NCBI GenBank assembly: GCA_031430575.1
Contig: JANPBT010000015.1
Coordinates: 1-64,000, forward strand
DNA length: 64,000 nucleotides
Direction: 5' to 3'
From: JANMDS01 sp031430575
GTDB lineage: Bacteria; Pseudomonadota; Gammaproteobacteria; Burkholderiales; Casimicrobiaceae
The position numbers were made by a program, and so were the translations under genes. Below, in pieces: positions 1 to 8,893 of this stretch (position 1 is the first letter of the stretch; every line of letters begins with the position of its first letter). The notes beneath the pieces are model-generated. The model had not been told where the DNA came from. It saw nothing but the letters and a program-made list of their open reading frames with translations, and made no database searches.

Positions 1-1
1 A

Positions 2-1888
2 AAACTTGGCTACGGCGTGCCGAAAGCGGATAAGGCGGTGCAGATCGCGCTTGGCGGGTCAACGGCTAAAAATCGGCTCACGCCGCTTTTTGGGTACTAC
101 AACACCGATGGCGATAATCATTTTTATACGACCAATCCGCAAATGGCGATTGCCGCGAAGCGCAATACATTGCAGCCTGCACCGAGATATAAAGTGGTTC
201 CTGCACTTTTTGATTGCACAGTACCCGGTCTTTGTATCGAAGGAAGCACCTCGGCTACCTACCCAATTCCCGTGAACCTGACCGCGGATATCAACGTGAG
301 AAAGCCAGACGGAAGCAGTTGCGACGGCACGGTTGGCGACAGCTGCGCCGCGAGCATGGTTTTTGAACGGCTGAGTGACTTTAAACGGGCATCAGGAATT
401 ATCGAAGCTGCCGCAAGCGGCTTCGTGAACGCAGTCGGCAGCACGCTCGATACGAAGCTGGTCAACATTGGGCCGCTGACCACGCTGAAACCAAACGTAA
501 TCACCACTTACCCGCTCAAGTATCAAGAAATCGGGAATGCGATTCCAGGCTATCCCAATTTGCCTTGCGGCTCGACCTACTCATTTGATTCGTCAAATAC
601 TCCGACAGTCGCCACAAACGGTCTATGCCAATACTACCCTGCTCGTGCAGTGGCGATGCTGCTGACGACGCACGTCGATCCGACCATTAGCGGGAGAACG
701 CTTAAAAAAGTCTATCGCTTTAGCTGCAACCCAGATGATCCTTGCAACATCACCGGTGCTTCAAACCCAAAAAAACCGTATCACGTTGCGTTTCGTTACT
801 CCACCAATGAGACCCTGTTGAGTTCAATTCAAGGTGAGGGATATAAGCTCGACGGTATCGAGGGCTACGTCTATGAGCCGGTGGGCGAGCCGCCCGCTGG
901 TGCGCAGCGTTTTTGTAGCCGACGCAACGCCGCGCGTCATGATGCGATGCTTTATTTGACAGCTTCAAACACCTGCTATTCACAGGACTCTGATCCGTTC
1001 ATTACAAACAATCCTCAGCTACCCGCCGGGATCAATGGCAGTGGTTATAACGAACCAGCCGAATTACTCGGCTACGCTTACCCGCTGAGCTACGCCTTGC
1101 AAGACTCCGATGGTGACGGCATGACCGATGCGATTGAAATGCAGGAAGGGCGTAACCCGAGTTTGAAAGACAATAATTTTCTCAACACGCCGAACAATCA
1201 CCGCCTTTTTGTGCAGCAAGTCTATCGCGACTTTTTGCGCCGCGAGGTCGAATCGGTCGGTGCGCAATATTACTGGGAGTCTTCCCTTGCCAACGGCACT
1301 TATACGCGGCAGACGATGATCGATACCGTCATGGGCTCAGATGAGTTTCAGGCGCAAAAGCAAGATACGATTGCAAGGCTTTACGTCGGGGCGCTCAAAA
1401 GAGTGCCCGATTATGGGGGCTTTAAAGCATTCGCCGATTTTGCACGCGCGGGCGGCACAGCGCTTGCCATCGCGCAAGCTATTGAGGGTTCGTCTGAGTT
1501 CCGGGCGATACCAGGGTATGCGCCGACCTACTCATCTACAGGCGCTCCCATCGCCGCAAAAAATCAAGATTTTGTTGCCGCTCTGTATTCGAATCTTTTA
1601 TTGCGAACCGCAGATTCGGGCGGGCTGAATTACCATACCTCCAGACTCAATTCGCAGCAGGCGACGCGCGAGCAACTGATTTTGGAGTTTGCGACGAGCA
1701 ATGAATTTACGACCGCGCAGTGGCTTCTGGAGTCGCGCTATCAGGTGCTTACGAGCATTGCGTTTTTTAATATGCTGCGAAGAGCGCCAATAATGCCGAC
1801 GGAGAAGAAGGAGCTGTCGGTTAGCGATCAGATTGGTTTAATGCTGACTAGTCCGCTCCTAGAATATCGGAATAGGTTTTTACCGTAG
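2..1888 (+). CDS. Secreted-type protein with DUF5648-like and DUF4214 domains, 5' end outside window
   Basis: The reading frame is open from base 2 to the stop at 1888, so the true start lies left of the window; a GTG at 17 is only an internal codon. Near the visible start (about residues 30-50) is an HFYTTNP motif set in a GYYN..D.NHFYTT context, as in DUF5648-type domains, and a related FCSRRNAARHD..YL segment follows around residue 300. A calcium-binding-like DSDGDGMTD stretch (thrombospondin type 3 style) sits near residue 369. The C-terminal third carries two DUF4214 units (FVQQVYRDFLRRE and FVAALYSNLLLR). DUF4214 occurs in bacterial surface and secreted proteins, often with S-layer or RTX partners; the precise role is unknown. 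Paired cysteines fit an exported protein. Function is inferred from domains only. Confidence 0.75.
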   Translation, partial: KLGYGVPKADKAVQIALGGSTAKNRLTPLFGYYNTDGDNHFYTTNPQMAIAAKRNTLQPAPRYKVVPALFDCTVPGLCIEGSTSATYPIPVNLTADINVRKPDGSSCDGTVGDSCAASMVFERLSDFKRASGIIEAAASGFVNAVGSTLDTKLVNIGPLTTLKPNVITTYPLKYQEIGNAIPGYPNLPCGSTYSFDSSNTPTVATNGLCQYYPARAVAMLLTTHVDPTISGRTLKKVYRFSCNPDDPCNITGASNPKKPYHVAFRYSTNETLLSSIQGEGYKLDGIEGYVYEPVGEPPAGAQRFCSRRNAARHDAMLYLTASNTCYSQDSDPFITNNPQLPAGINGSGYNEPAELLGYAYPLSYALQDSDGDGMTDAIEMQEGRNPSLKDNNFLNTPNNHRLFVQQVYRDFLRREVESVGAQYYWESSLANGTYTRQTMIDTVMGSDEFQAQKQDTIARLYVGALKRVPDYGGFKAFADFARAGGTALAIAQAIEGSSEFRAIPGYAPTYSSTGAPIAAKNQDFVAALYSNLLLRTADSGGLNYHTSRLNSQQATREQLILEFATSNEFTTAQWLLESRYQVLTSIAFFNMLRRAPIMPTEKKELSVSDQIGLMLTSPLLEYRNRFLP

Positions 1889-1988
1889 CCGTTATCGATA
1901 ACTACGATCAACATTGACGCTAATCTCGTAAATCTCGCGAATCACGCCAATCGCATTCTTGTGATGCGATGAACGGCAAACACAGCAA

Positions 1989-2038
1989 TACCTGCGGCGC
2001 AGATTGAGAAAAATATCTCTCAATTTGCGCCGCAAGTA
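1989..2038. terminator. Hairpin built from two inverted copies of the 18-bp repeat
   Basis: A 21-bp stem with two mismatches is formed by arms 1989-2009 and 2018-2038 around an 8-base loop. Each arm is a copy of the dispersed repeat (forward copy at 1988-2005 exact; reverse copy at 2022-2039 with TTGCGCCGCAA core). It lies between two convergent genes, so it could end transcription from both sides. Confidence 0.6.
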
Positions 2039-2055
2039 GTTTTAAAGTCGATAGC

Positions 2056-2403
2056 TTAAACCCCCAACAATTCCACTTCAAAAAGCAGTGTCGCGTTGGG
2101 CGGAATTACGCCCCCTGCGCCGCGTGCGCCGTAGCCGAGCGATGCGGGGATGACTAAGCGGCGGGTGCCGCCGACTTTCATACCTTGCACGCCTTCGTCC
2201 CAACCTTTGATCACGTGGCCCGCCCCGAGCGGAAATTCAAACGGATCGTTGCGGTCTTTGCTCGAGTCAAATTTCTTGCCTTGCTCGCCGTTGTTGTAGA
2301 GCCAGCCGGTGTAGTGCACCGAGACGTGGTTGCCCGCAGCGGCGGTCGCGCCATCTCCAATTTTTGTATCTTCGTATTGCAAGCCTGATTCGGTGGTGTT
2401 CAT
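2056..2403 (-). CDS. FKBP-type peptidyl-prolyl cis-trans isomerase
   Basis: Small single-domain FKBP of about 115 residues that catalyses cis-trans isomerisation of prolyl bonds. Visible family marks are VSVHYTGWLYNNGEQGKKFDSS, the F-PLGAGHVIKGWDEGVQGMKVGG segment lining the active site, and the C-terminal LGYGARGAGGVIPPNATLLFEVELL. There is no signal peptide, so it is probably cytoplasmic. The frame extends six codons further to a TTG at 2421, but ATG at 2403 has an AAGG sequence nine bases upstream and is preferred. It stands alone, convergent with the DUF4214 gene and divergent from the mutarotase gene. Confidence 0.93.
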   Translation of the reverse strand: MNTTESGLQYEDTKIGDGATAAAGNHVSVHYTGWLYNNGEQGKKFDSSKDRNDPFEFPLGAGHVIKGWDEGVQGMKVGGTRRLVIPASLGYGARGAGGVIPPNATLLFEVELLGV

Positions 2404-2469
2404 GGTTTTTGCCTTGGTCAAATTAAAAAATCAGCCGCTAGTTTAGCGAGTGTGTTTTATGGCGTCCGA

Positions 2470-2487
2470 AATCTGCGCCGCAGGTAT
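2470..2487 (-). repeat. 18-bp dispersed repeat, exact, reverse orientation
   Basis: Exact copy lying 10 bases before the preferred start of the mutarotase gene. It falls inside the longest possible N-terminal extension of that frame (as NLRRRYK), which argues against the upstream start at 2452. Confidence 0.9.
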
Positions 2488-2496
2488 AAAGCGGCT

Positions 2497-3360
2497 ATGG
2501 AAAATATTATGAAAATCCCCGGTTTGCGCGCGGGGGAATATCAGGGCTTGCCTGCATTATTGATCGATACGCCGACCAGTCGTGCGGCGGTGAGTTTGTT
2601 TGGCGGGCATGTCTTGTCGTTCGCATCGAAAGAATTTGGCGAAGTGCTCTGGATGTCGCCGACAACCAAGCCGCCGCCCGCGCCGATTCGCGGCGGCATT
2701 CCCTTATGTTGGCCCTATTTCGCCAAGCAAGGGCAACCCGAATCGGCGCAGCAGCATGGGATCGCGCGCACAGTGCAATGGAAACTCACGCTCGCGCAAT
2801 TGCAGGCGAATGGCGATATTGAAATCGCAATGACCCCTGCTGATGCGCAATTTCACGCGCTAAGTTTGATTCTCACAATGCGTATCGGCGCGTCGTTTTC
2901 GCAAGCGTTGACGACGGTGAATTTGACCGATGCGCCGTTTACGATGTCGCAAGCGTTGCATACGTATTTTCGCGTTGGCGACGTGCGGCAGGTCAGCGTC
3001 GAAGGCTTAGAAGGTAAATCCTATCTCGATAAATTTGCAGATTTTGCGCAATTCACGCAAGCTGGCGATTTCAAATTTGACACCCGTAGCGACCGCATTT
3101 ATCAAAATGTAAGCGGCGCATATGCATTGAACGATCCGCTGCTTAAGCGCAAGATCACGCTCACCTCTGAGGGCAGCGCCACACTCGTGGTCTGGAATGC
3201 GGGAGCGGAATCGATCAAGACGTTTACCGATATTCCACACGATGCGTGGCCAGGCTATCTTTGCTTAGAGGTTGCCAATGCGAGCGACGATACGATTACG
3301 CTCATGCCGGGCGAATTGAAAGTGATTTCGCAGATGATCGGTGTGCAAAAACTCGCCTGA
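2497..3360 (+). CDS. yeaD: D-hexose-6-phosphate mutarotase (YeaD family)
   Basis: Aldose-1-epimerase-fold protein of 287 residues that interconverts alpha and beta anomers of hexose 6-phosphates. Family features are SLFGGHVLSF near the N-terminus, RGGIPLCWPYF (substrate phosphate region), QQHGIARTVQW, the catalytic-region ALHTYFRVGD and the C-terminal WPGYLCLEVAN followed by LMPGE. The start is placed at ATG 2497; ATG 2509 is an equally possible choice. The upstream ATG at 2452 would put the dispersed repeat inside the protein. It is a single gene with a repeat copy 9 bases after the stop. Confidence 0.9.
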   Translation: MENIMKIPGLRAGEYQGLPALLIDTPTSRAAVSLFGGHVLSFASKEFGEVLWMSPTTKPPPAPIRGGIPLCWPYFAKQGQPESAQQHGIARTVQWKLTLAQLQANGDIEIAMTPADAQFHALSLILTMRIGASFSQALTTVNLTDAPFTMSQALHTYFRVGDVRQVSVEGLEGKSYLDKFADFAQFTQAGDFKFDTRSDRIYQNVSGAYALNDPLLKRKITLTSEGSATLVVWNAGAESIKTFTDIPHDAWPGYLCLEVANASDDTITLMPGELKVISQMIGVQKLA

Positions 3361-3369
3361 GCGCTGCCC

Positions 3370-3387
3370 ATACCTGCGGCGCAGATT
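3370..3387 (+). repeat. 18-bp dispersed repeat, exact, forward orientation
   Basis: Exact copy 10 bases downstream of the mutarotase stop codon, not paired with a second copy. Confidence 0.9.
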
Positions 3388-3464
3388 GCATGCATAAATG
3401 CACTTTACGAGCGAATAAATATGCGCTGCATGACACTATGACGTAGCGTAATTTTGGCGTGAGC

Positions 3465-3478
3465 CTCCCCCAAATTGG
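3465..3478. promoter_or_regulatory. CTCCCCCAAATTGG motif, possible operator
   Basis: The motif lies about 64 bases before the metalloprotease start. A near-identical CTCCCCCAAACTTGG occurs at 13509-13523, ahead of the response regulator gene. The sequence is roughly palindromic (CCC-AA-TT-GGG). Assigning it as a binding site is inference from the two shared positions only. Confidence 0.3.
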
Positions 3479-3541
3479 AGATGCGCCTCCGTTTCTGAAA
3501 GACTAGCATTTAAATTCCCCGATGCGTCTTTAGGAATGACC

Positions 3542-5818
3542 ATGGCCATGCCATTTGTTGCTAAGCAATTTACGTTTACTCAGCCTGATGGCACAGCGCT
3601 TGAAGTGCTGGGCTGGGGTAATCAATACGCTGCGGTCTTCGAAACGCTGGATGGTTTTACGCTCACGCGCAATCCGGTGAGCGGCTTTTTTGAAATCGCG
3701 CAACTCTCAGCCGATGGCTTGCGGCTTGAGCCCGCTGCCGCGCCAAAGGGCCATGTTGACGGCGTACGTGCGGGTGTACGCCGTAACCTGCGCGTAAGCC
3801 CGCCCGCAGCGCGCGCGCAGGCGGCGCAAGGCGTGGCACAAATGGGGCTGCGGCGCTGCGATGAGCGGCGGATTGCCCGCACCAATCTAATGCGGGCGGC
3901 GCGCGTTTTGGGTGGGCCGTTAACCGCGCCGCCTACGCGCGCGACCACGGGCAGTTTCGTCGGGCTGTGCCTACTGATTGATTTCATTGATGCGCCAGCG
4001 ACGATTGCGCGGCAAGACGTCGATAATTTTTGTAATCAGCCCGGCTACACCGGGTTTGGAAATAACGGCTCGGTATTTGATTACTTTCGTGATAATTCGA
4101 TCGGGCGCTGCGCGTATACCAATCTGGTGACCCACTACTATCGCGCCAAGCAGCCGAAGACTTACTATACCGACGAGTCACTGCCGCAAGGCGTGCGGGC
4201 GATGGAATTGATCGGTGAGGCGCTCGCGCACTGGAAGGCGAACAATTTTGATTTCTCGGCCCTCACGCAGGATAACGCTGGATTTGTGTATGCGCTCAAC
4301 GTTTTTTATGCCGGACCGGTGACGAACAATTGGGCCAAGGGGCTCTGGCCGCACGCATGGACGCTCAACCCGCGCATTGCGTTGTTGCCGGGAAAATGGG
4401 CGGCTGATTATCAGGTGACCGCGCTCGGAAACGAGCTCAGCCTAGGCACGTTTTGTCACGAGAATGGTCACATGCTCTGCGATTACCCGGATCTTTATGA
4501 CTATCAAAGTCAGTCAGCAGGCGTCGGCGGGTTTTGCCTGATGTGCGCGAGCGCTGATGAGAAAAATCCGCCGCAAATTTCGGCCTATCTTAAGCGGGCG
4601 GCAGGCTGGGCTGGCGGCGTGACCGCATTAGCGCATCACCAAACCGTAAATCTTGATGCCGCGGGTAATCAATTTGCGATTTTTGGGAAAAATAATGGTG
4701 AATATTTTCTGGTTGAAAACCGTGTGCGTGCAGGGCGCGATGCAGCGATACCAGATGCCGGGCTCGCAATTTGGCATATCGATGAATTGGGTAACAACAG
4801 TAACGAGCAGATGACGCCCGCGCTGCATTACGAGCTTTCGCTTGAGCAAGCCGACGGTGCATTTGCGCTTGAGCGCGCAACACAAATTGGCGATGCCACC
4901 GATCTCTACGGTCAAGCGGTGAATCGTTTCGCCAACGCGACGATTCCGAGTAGCAAATGGTGGGATGGATCGGCCTCACACTTAGAGATTTTTGATATTT
5001 CCGCTCCGGCACAGGTGATGCAATTTAAGGTGCGGCTTGGCCCAGACGCCCCCGCGACCCAAGACATCAGTAAATCTTCCTCACCCGCCCGCGCCATTCC
5101 CGACGATGATGCTGCAGGCGTGGTCGATACGATCCACGTCGCGGAGTCTGGGTCAATCGCATCGCTGACCGTTACGCTCGATATTTCGCATCCCTACATC
5201 GGTGATTTGATCGTCTCGTTGCGCGCGCCGTGGGGGGCTGTGCTTCGTCTGCATGATCGGGCTCGGGGCAGCATGGATGATTTAACGCTCATGATCGATG
5301 AGGCCGCGCTCCCCGCGTTGGCGGTATGGCGACGGCAGGAAGCGCACGGCGATTGGACGCTCTTCGTGCAAGATTTAGCACCGAACGACATTGGCCAGCT
5401 CAACCGCTGGGGTTTAGCGTTTGTTTTGGGTGGTGTGTCGGCAGGCGATTTGGTGCTTGAAGAACGCACAGGCGTTGCGATTCCCGATAATGACCCACTC
5501 GGTATCGTCCGCAGCATTCAATCCACGACCGCGGGGAAAATCGCAAGCATCGAGGTCAGCATTGATATTACCCATCCCTTCATCGGCGATGTCGCGCTGC
5601 AGCTCGACACCCCAAGTGGCCAACAGATTACGCTGCAAAACCGCGCGGGCGGCAACCGGCACGATTTAGTGACCACATTTACGATTGCGACGACGCCGCT
5701 TTTGATGAGCGCGATAGGAACCGATATTGCTGGGATCTGGACGTTGCGTATCGCAGATCACGGCGGGTCTGATGTCGGCAAACTCAATGGCTGGAAGATC
5801 GCATTGCGCGCGCAGTAG
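3542..5818 (+). CDS. M6-type metalloprotease domain protein with two C-terminal P/Homo B domains
   Basis: 758 residues. A zinc-metalloprotease core with HENGH at about residues 306-310, followed by a D in CDYPDLYDY, matches the HExxH...D arrangement of M6 (immune inhibitor A-like) peptidases. NGEYFLVENR and LAIWHIDE downstream are also typical of that family. Two P/Homo B beta-sandwich domains follow, each opening with AIPD-D and containing SHPYIGDL or THPFIGDV, at about residues 518-625 and 646-757. P domains normally stabilise secreted proteases. No hydrophobic signal peptide is visible, so export would need another route. Start ATG 3542 is seven bases after AGGA; ATGs at 3536 and 3548 are alternatives. 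Substrate unknown. Confidence 0.85.
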   Translation: MAMPFVAKQFTFTQPDGTALEVLGWGNQYAAVFETLDGFTLTRNPVSGFFEIAQLSADGLRLEPAAAPKGHVDGVRAGVRRNLRVSPPAARAQAAQGVAQMGLRRCDERRIARTNLMRAARVLGGPLTAPPTRATTGSFVGLCLLIDFIDAPATIARQDVDNFCNQPGYTGFGNNGSVFDYFRDNSIGRCAYTNLVTHYYRAKQPKTYYTDESLPQGVRAMELIGEALAHWKANNFDFSALTQDNAGFVYALNVFYAGPVTNNWAKGLWPHAWTLNPRIALLPGKWAADYQVTALGNELSLGTFCHENGHMLCDYPDLYDYQSQSAGVGGFCLMCASADEKNPPQISAYLKRAAGWAGGVTALAHHQTVNLDAAGNQFAIFGKNNGEYFLVENRVRAGRDAAIPDAGLAIWHIDELGNNSNEQMTPALHYELSLEQADGAFALERATQIGDATDLYGQAVNRFANATIPSSKWWDGSASHLEIFDISAPAQVMQFKVRLGPDAPATQDISKSSSPARAIPDDDAAGVVDTIHVAESGSIASLTVTLDISHPYIGDLIVSLRAPWGAVLRLHDRARGSMDDLTLMIDEAALPALAVWRRQEAHGDWTLFVQDLAPNDIGQLNRWGLAFVLGGVSAGDLVLEERTGVAIPDNDPLGIVRSIQSTTAGKIASIEVSIDITHPFIGDVALQLDTPSGQQITLQNRAGGNRHDLVTTFTIATTPLLMSAIGTDIAGIWTLRIADHGGSDVGKLNGWKIALRAQ

Positions 5819-5830
5819 CAAAAATTAGAG

Positions 5831-5848
5831 ATACCTGCGGCGCAGATT
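5831..5848 (+). repeat. 18-bp dispersed repeat, exact, forward orientation
   Basis: Exact copy 12 bases after the metalloprotease stop codon. Confidence 0.9.
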
Positions 5849-5925
5849 TCGTGCTTTTGAGCCGAAAACGCTGCGCGTCTGGCCGGCAACAAGTTGCTGC
5901 GTCGCAGCAATTCAAACGCGTGAAA

Positions 5926-5953
5926 TTGACAAGTCTTATATAAGACTTACAAT
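5926..5953 (+). promoter_or_regulatory. Sigma-70-like promoter with an 18-bp perfect palindrome in the spacer
   Basis: A consensus -35 TTGACA (5926-5931) and a good -10 TACAAT (5948-5953) are separated by 16 bases. The perfect palindrome AAGTCTTATATAAGACTT (5931-5948) fills the spacer and touches both boxes. It lies about 150 bases ahead of the acyl-CoA synthetase gene. A repressor bound here would block RNA polymerase. The TCTTATATAAGA core is of the kind bound by small dimeric helix-turn-helix repressors (GntR or TetR families); which one acts here is not visible, as no such gene is adjacent. Confidence 0.6.
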
Positions 5954-6104
5954 TGATTATCGATCGACTCAAAAGTCGGGAATAGTCGTGTACCATCGCG
6001 ATTAGAGGTTGACGCGCAGCGGTAAGCGATTGCGTTTTCGCTGCGTAAACAAGTTAAAACTTTGCACTACAAAAAAGCCAAAAGGCTTCGGAGGCACGTT
6101 TCGG

Positions 6105-8051
6105 ATGAGTGAGGCGTTAGATACATTTCCACGCGTGCTGCTGCACCACGCGCAGGTGCGCGGCGCGCGGCCTGCGATGCGCGAAAAAGATTTAGGAATT
6201 TGGCAAACGTATTCGTGGCTAGAGGCCGCGGAGAACGTTAAAGCAATCGCCTGTGGGCTGGCTGCGCAAGGTTTTAAGCGCGGCGATCATCTCGCGGTGA
6301 TTGGCGATAATCGTCCGCATTTATATTGGGCATTCGCGGCTGCACAAGCGCTCGGTGGTGTGCCGGTGCCGATGTATCAAGATGCGGTCGCGGCCGAGAT
6401 GCAGCATGTGCTCGTCGATGCCGAGATTAGATTTGCGATTGTTGAAGACCAAGAGCAAGTCGATAAGCTGCTCGAAGCGCGGGAGATTAACCCCGCGCTT
6501 CTGCAGCATATCGCATTCAACAATCCGCGTGGGCTGCACAAATACGATCAGCCCGGGCTCATGAGCACGGCTGACTTGCAAGGGCTCGGGCGCAAATTCG
6601 CGCAAACCCATCGCACTTTTTACGAAGATGAAATCGCCAAGGGCAGCACCGACGACATCGCGATCATGCTCTACACCTCGGGCACAACGGGCAAACCTAA
6701 GGGCGTGTGCCAAACCCATGCGGCAATGCTGATGGCGGGCCGCGGCGGCGCCGCCTTTGATAAGCTCACCGATAAAGAGAGTGTGCTTTCTTACCTGCCA
6801 ATGGCATGGGTCGGCGATTTCTTGTTTAGTTATGCCCAATCGTTGGCCACGGGCTTTACGGTCAATTGCCCTGAGTCGGCAGAGACGGTGATGACCGATT
6901 TGCGCGAAATTGGGCCGACCTATTACTTCGCACCGCCGCGCATTTTTGAAAACGTGTTGACCAATGTCACCATTCGCATGGAAGATGCGAGTAAGCTCAA
7001 GCAAAAAATGTACGCAACGTTTATGAATGTCGCCAAGCGTTGCGGTGCAGATATTCTCGATAAAAAATCGGTTTCGCTCGGCGATAAACTCATGTATCGC
7101 TTGGGTGAATTGCTGGTCTTTGGGCCATTGAAAAATACCCTCGGTTTGAGTAAAGTGCGGGTTGCCTATACCGCGGGCGCGGCGATTGGCCCCGATCTAT
7201 TTCGCTTCTACCGCTCCATCGGCATCAATCTCAAGCAGCTTTACGGCTCGACCGAGACTTGCGCCTATGTATGCCTGCAGCCCGATGGTGAAATTAAATT
7301 TGATAGCGTTGGTAAGCCTGCGCCCGGTGTTGAGGTGCGTCTGGCAGAAAATGGCGAAGTGCTCACCCGCGGTGCGATGGTGCTGAAAGAGTATTACAAG
7401 CGCCCCGATGCAACCGCAGAGGTCATCGATGCGGAAGGCTATTTTCATACTGGCGACGCCGGCGTCTTTGACAGTGATGGCCATCTCAAAATTATTGATC
7501 GCGCAAAAGATGTTGGGCGTTTGGCTAATGGTGCGATGTTTGCGCCAAACTACATCGAAAACAAGCTCAAATTTTTTCCGTACATAAAAGAGGCCGTCGC
7601 CTTTGGGCATGAGAAAGATAACGTTTACGCCTTCATCAATATTGATCTCACTGCAGTCGGAAATTGGGCCGAGCGCCGCAATATTGTGTATTCCGGCTAT
7701 ATCGACCTAGCGACCAAGCCAGAGGTGCTTGAGCTGATCAAAGATTGCGTGCAAAAAACCAATGCTGAGTTGGCGCTTGAAGGCGAGCTCGCGCATTCGC
7801 AAGTTGCGCGATTCCTTGTTTTGCATAAAGAGCTTGATCCTGATGATGATGAGCTCACCCGCACGCGTAAAGTGCGTCGCAGTTTCATCGCTGAAAAATA
7901 TGCACCGCTGGTCGATGCGCTTTTTACCGGTAAAGCCAATCAATATATTGAGACGCAAGTGAAATTTGAAGATGGCCGTACCGGCAGCGTTTCTGCAGAT
8001 ATTAAGATCGTTGACGCGGCCATGCTGCCCGCAGTAAAAAGGGCTGCATGA
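6105..8051 (+). CDS. Long-chain-type acyl-CoA synthetase (AMP-binding)
   Basis: 648 residues, class I adenylate-forming enzyme that activates a carboxylic acid to its CoA thioester via an acyl-AMP. The P-loop signature YTSGTTGKPKG is at about residues 190-200, YGSTETC carries the conserved T-E, and YFHTGDAGVFD with IIDRAKDVG forms the hinge and motif A7-A8 region. The long C-terminal part (KFFPYIKEAVAFGHEKDNV onward) resembles FAA1/long-chain ligases. ATG 6105 has GGAGG at 6090-6094; the frame extends to 6009 without support. It heads a livG-livH-livM-livK-livF cluster, an arrangement common in betaproteobacteria. That suggests an imported acid or amino-acid-derived acid is activated here; the substrate is not shown by sequence. 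Confidence 0.92.
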   Translation: MSEALDTFPRVLLHHAQVRGARPAMREKDLGIWQTYSWLEAAENVKAIACGLAAQGFKRGDHLAVIGDNRPHLYWAFAAAQALGGVPVPMYQDAVAAEMQHVLVDAEIRFAIVEDQEQVDKLLEAREINPALLQHIAFNNPRGLHKYDQPGLMSTADLQGLGRKFAQTHRTFYEDEIAKGSTDDIAIMLYTSGTTGKPKGVCQTHAAMLMAGRGGAAFDKLTDKESVLSYLPMAWVGDFLFSYAQSLATGFTVNCPESAETVMTDLREIGPTYYFAPPRIFENVLTNVTIRMEDASKLKQKMYATFMNVAKRCGADILDKKSVSLGDKLMYRLGELLVFGPLKNTLGLSKVRVAYTAGAAIGPDLFRFYRSIGINLKQLYGSTETCAYVCLQPDGEIKFDSVGKPAPGVEVRLAENGEVLTRGAMVLKEYYKRPDATAEVIDAEGYFHTGDAGVFDSDGHLKIIDRAKDVGRLANGAMFAPNYIENKLKFFPYIKEAVAFGHEKDNVYAFINIDLTAVGNWAERRNIVYSGYIDLATKPEVLELIKDCVQKTNAELALEGELAHSQVARFLVLHKELDPDDDELTRTRKVRRSFIAEKYAPLVDALFTGKANQYIETQVKFEDGRTGSVSADIKIVDAAMLPAVKRAA

Positions 8052-8067
8052 AGATGCATATTGCTCA

Positions 8068-8085
8068 ATACCTGCGGCGCAGATT
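8068..8085 (+). repeat. 18-bp dispersed repeat, exact, forward orientation
   Basis: Exact copy in the 60-base gap between the acyl-CoA synthetase stop and livG start, the only non-coding stretch in this part of the operon. Confidence 0.9.
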
Positions 8086-8111
8086 AGGCACTTTTTTGAC
8101 AGTTTTTGCCC

Positions 8112-8891
8112 ATGAGTAAGCAAATCGGCGATGTGATTTTGAAGCTCGACAATATCTCGTTGCGCTTTGGCGGCGTGAAGGCATTGACCGATATTTCATT
8201 TGACGTGCGCGAGCACGAGGTGCGCGCCATCATCGGGCCAAACGGCGCAGGTAAAAGCTCAATGTTGAATGTCATCAACGGCGTGTATCGCCCGCAAGAA
8301 GGCACGATTACCTTTCACGGCAAAGTGCGCAAAGATATGAATACGCACGAAGCGGCAGAAAACGGCATTTCGCGCACCTTCCAAAATATTGCACTTTTTA
8401 CCGGCATGAGCGTGCTCGATAACATCATGACCGGGACGAATTTAAAAGTAAAAGCAACGCTTTTGGAGCAAGCCTTTTGGACTGGGCGGGCGCGGCGCGA
8501 AGAAATCGCCAATCGCGAGAAAGTTGAAGAAATTATTGATTTTTTGGAGCTGCAAAGTGTGCGCAAAACGCCTGTGGCACGACTCCCCTACGGAATCAAA
8601 AAGCGCGTCGAGTTAGCGCGAGCGCTTGCCGCCGAGCCGACGATGCTGTTGCTCGACGAGCCGATGGCGGGCATGAATGTCGAGGAGAAGCAAGATATGT
8701 GTCGCTTCATCCTTGATACCAATGACCAATTTGGTACGACCATCGTATTGATCGAGCATGACATGGGCGTGGTGATGGATATTTCTGATCGCGTCGTCGT
8801 GCTCGATTACGGCAAAAAAATCGGTGATGGCGTGCCCGATGTCGTGCGCAATGATCCCGAAGTGATCAAAGCCTACCTGGGGACGCACTGA
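8112..8891 (+). CDS. livG: Branched-chain amino-acid-type ABC transporter ATP-binding protein LivG
   Basis: 259-residue cytoplasmic ATPase of a LIV/HAAT transporter. Walker A GPNGAGKSS is at about residues 42-50, SRTFQNIALF is the LivG-typical segment, the signature is the divergent LPYGIKKRVELARAL, and Walker B is MLLLDEP followed by MAGMN. C-terminal EVIKAYLGTH is the usual LivG end. ATG 8112 is preferred over the TTG two codons upstream. It sits between the acyl-CoA synthetase and livH, with a 2-base gap to livH, so translation is likely coupled. Confidence 0.93.
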   Translation: MSKQIGDVILKLDNISLRFGGVKALTDISFDVREHEVRAIIGPNGAGKSSMLNVINGVYRPQEGTITFHGKVRKDMNTHEAAENGISRTFQNIALFTGMSVLDNIMTGTNLKVKATLLEQAFWTGRARREEIANREKVEEIIDFLELQSVRKTPVARLPYGIKKRVELARALAAEPTMLLLDEPMAGMNVEEKQDMCRFILDTNDQFGTTIVLIEHDMGVVMDISDRVVVLDYGKKIGDGVPDVVRNDPEVIKAYLGTH

Positions 8892-8893
8892 CC

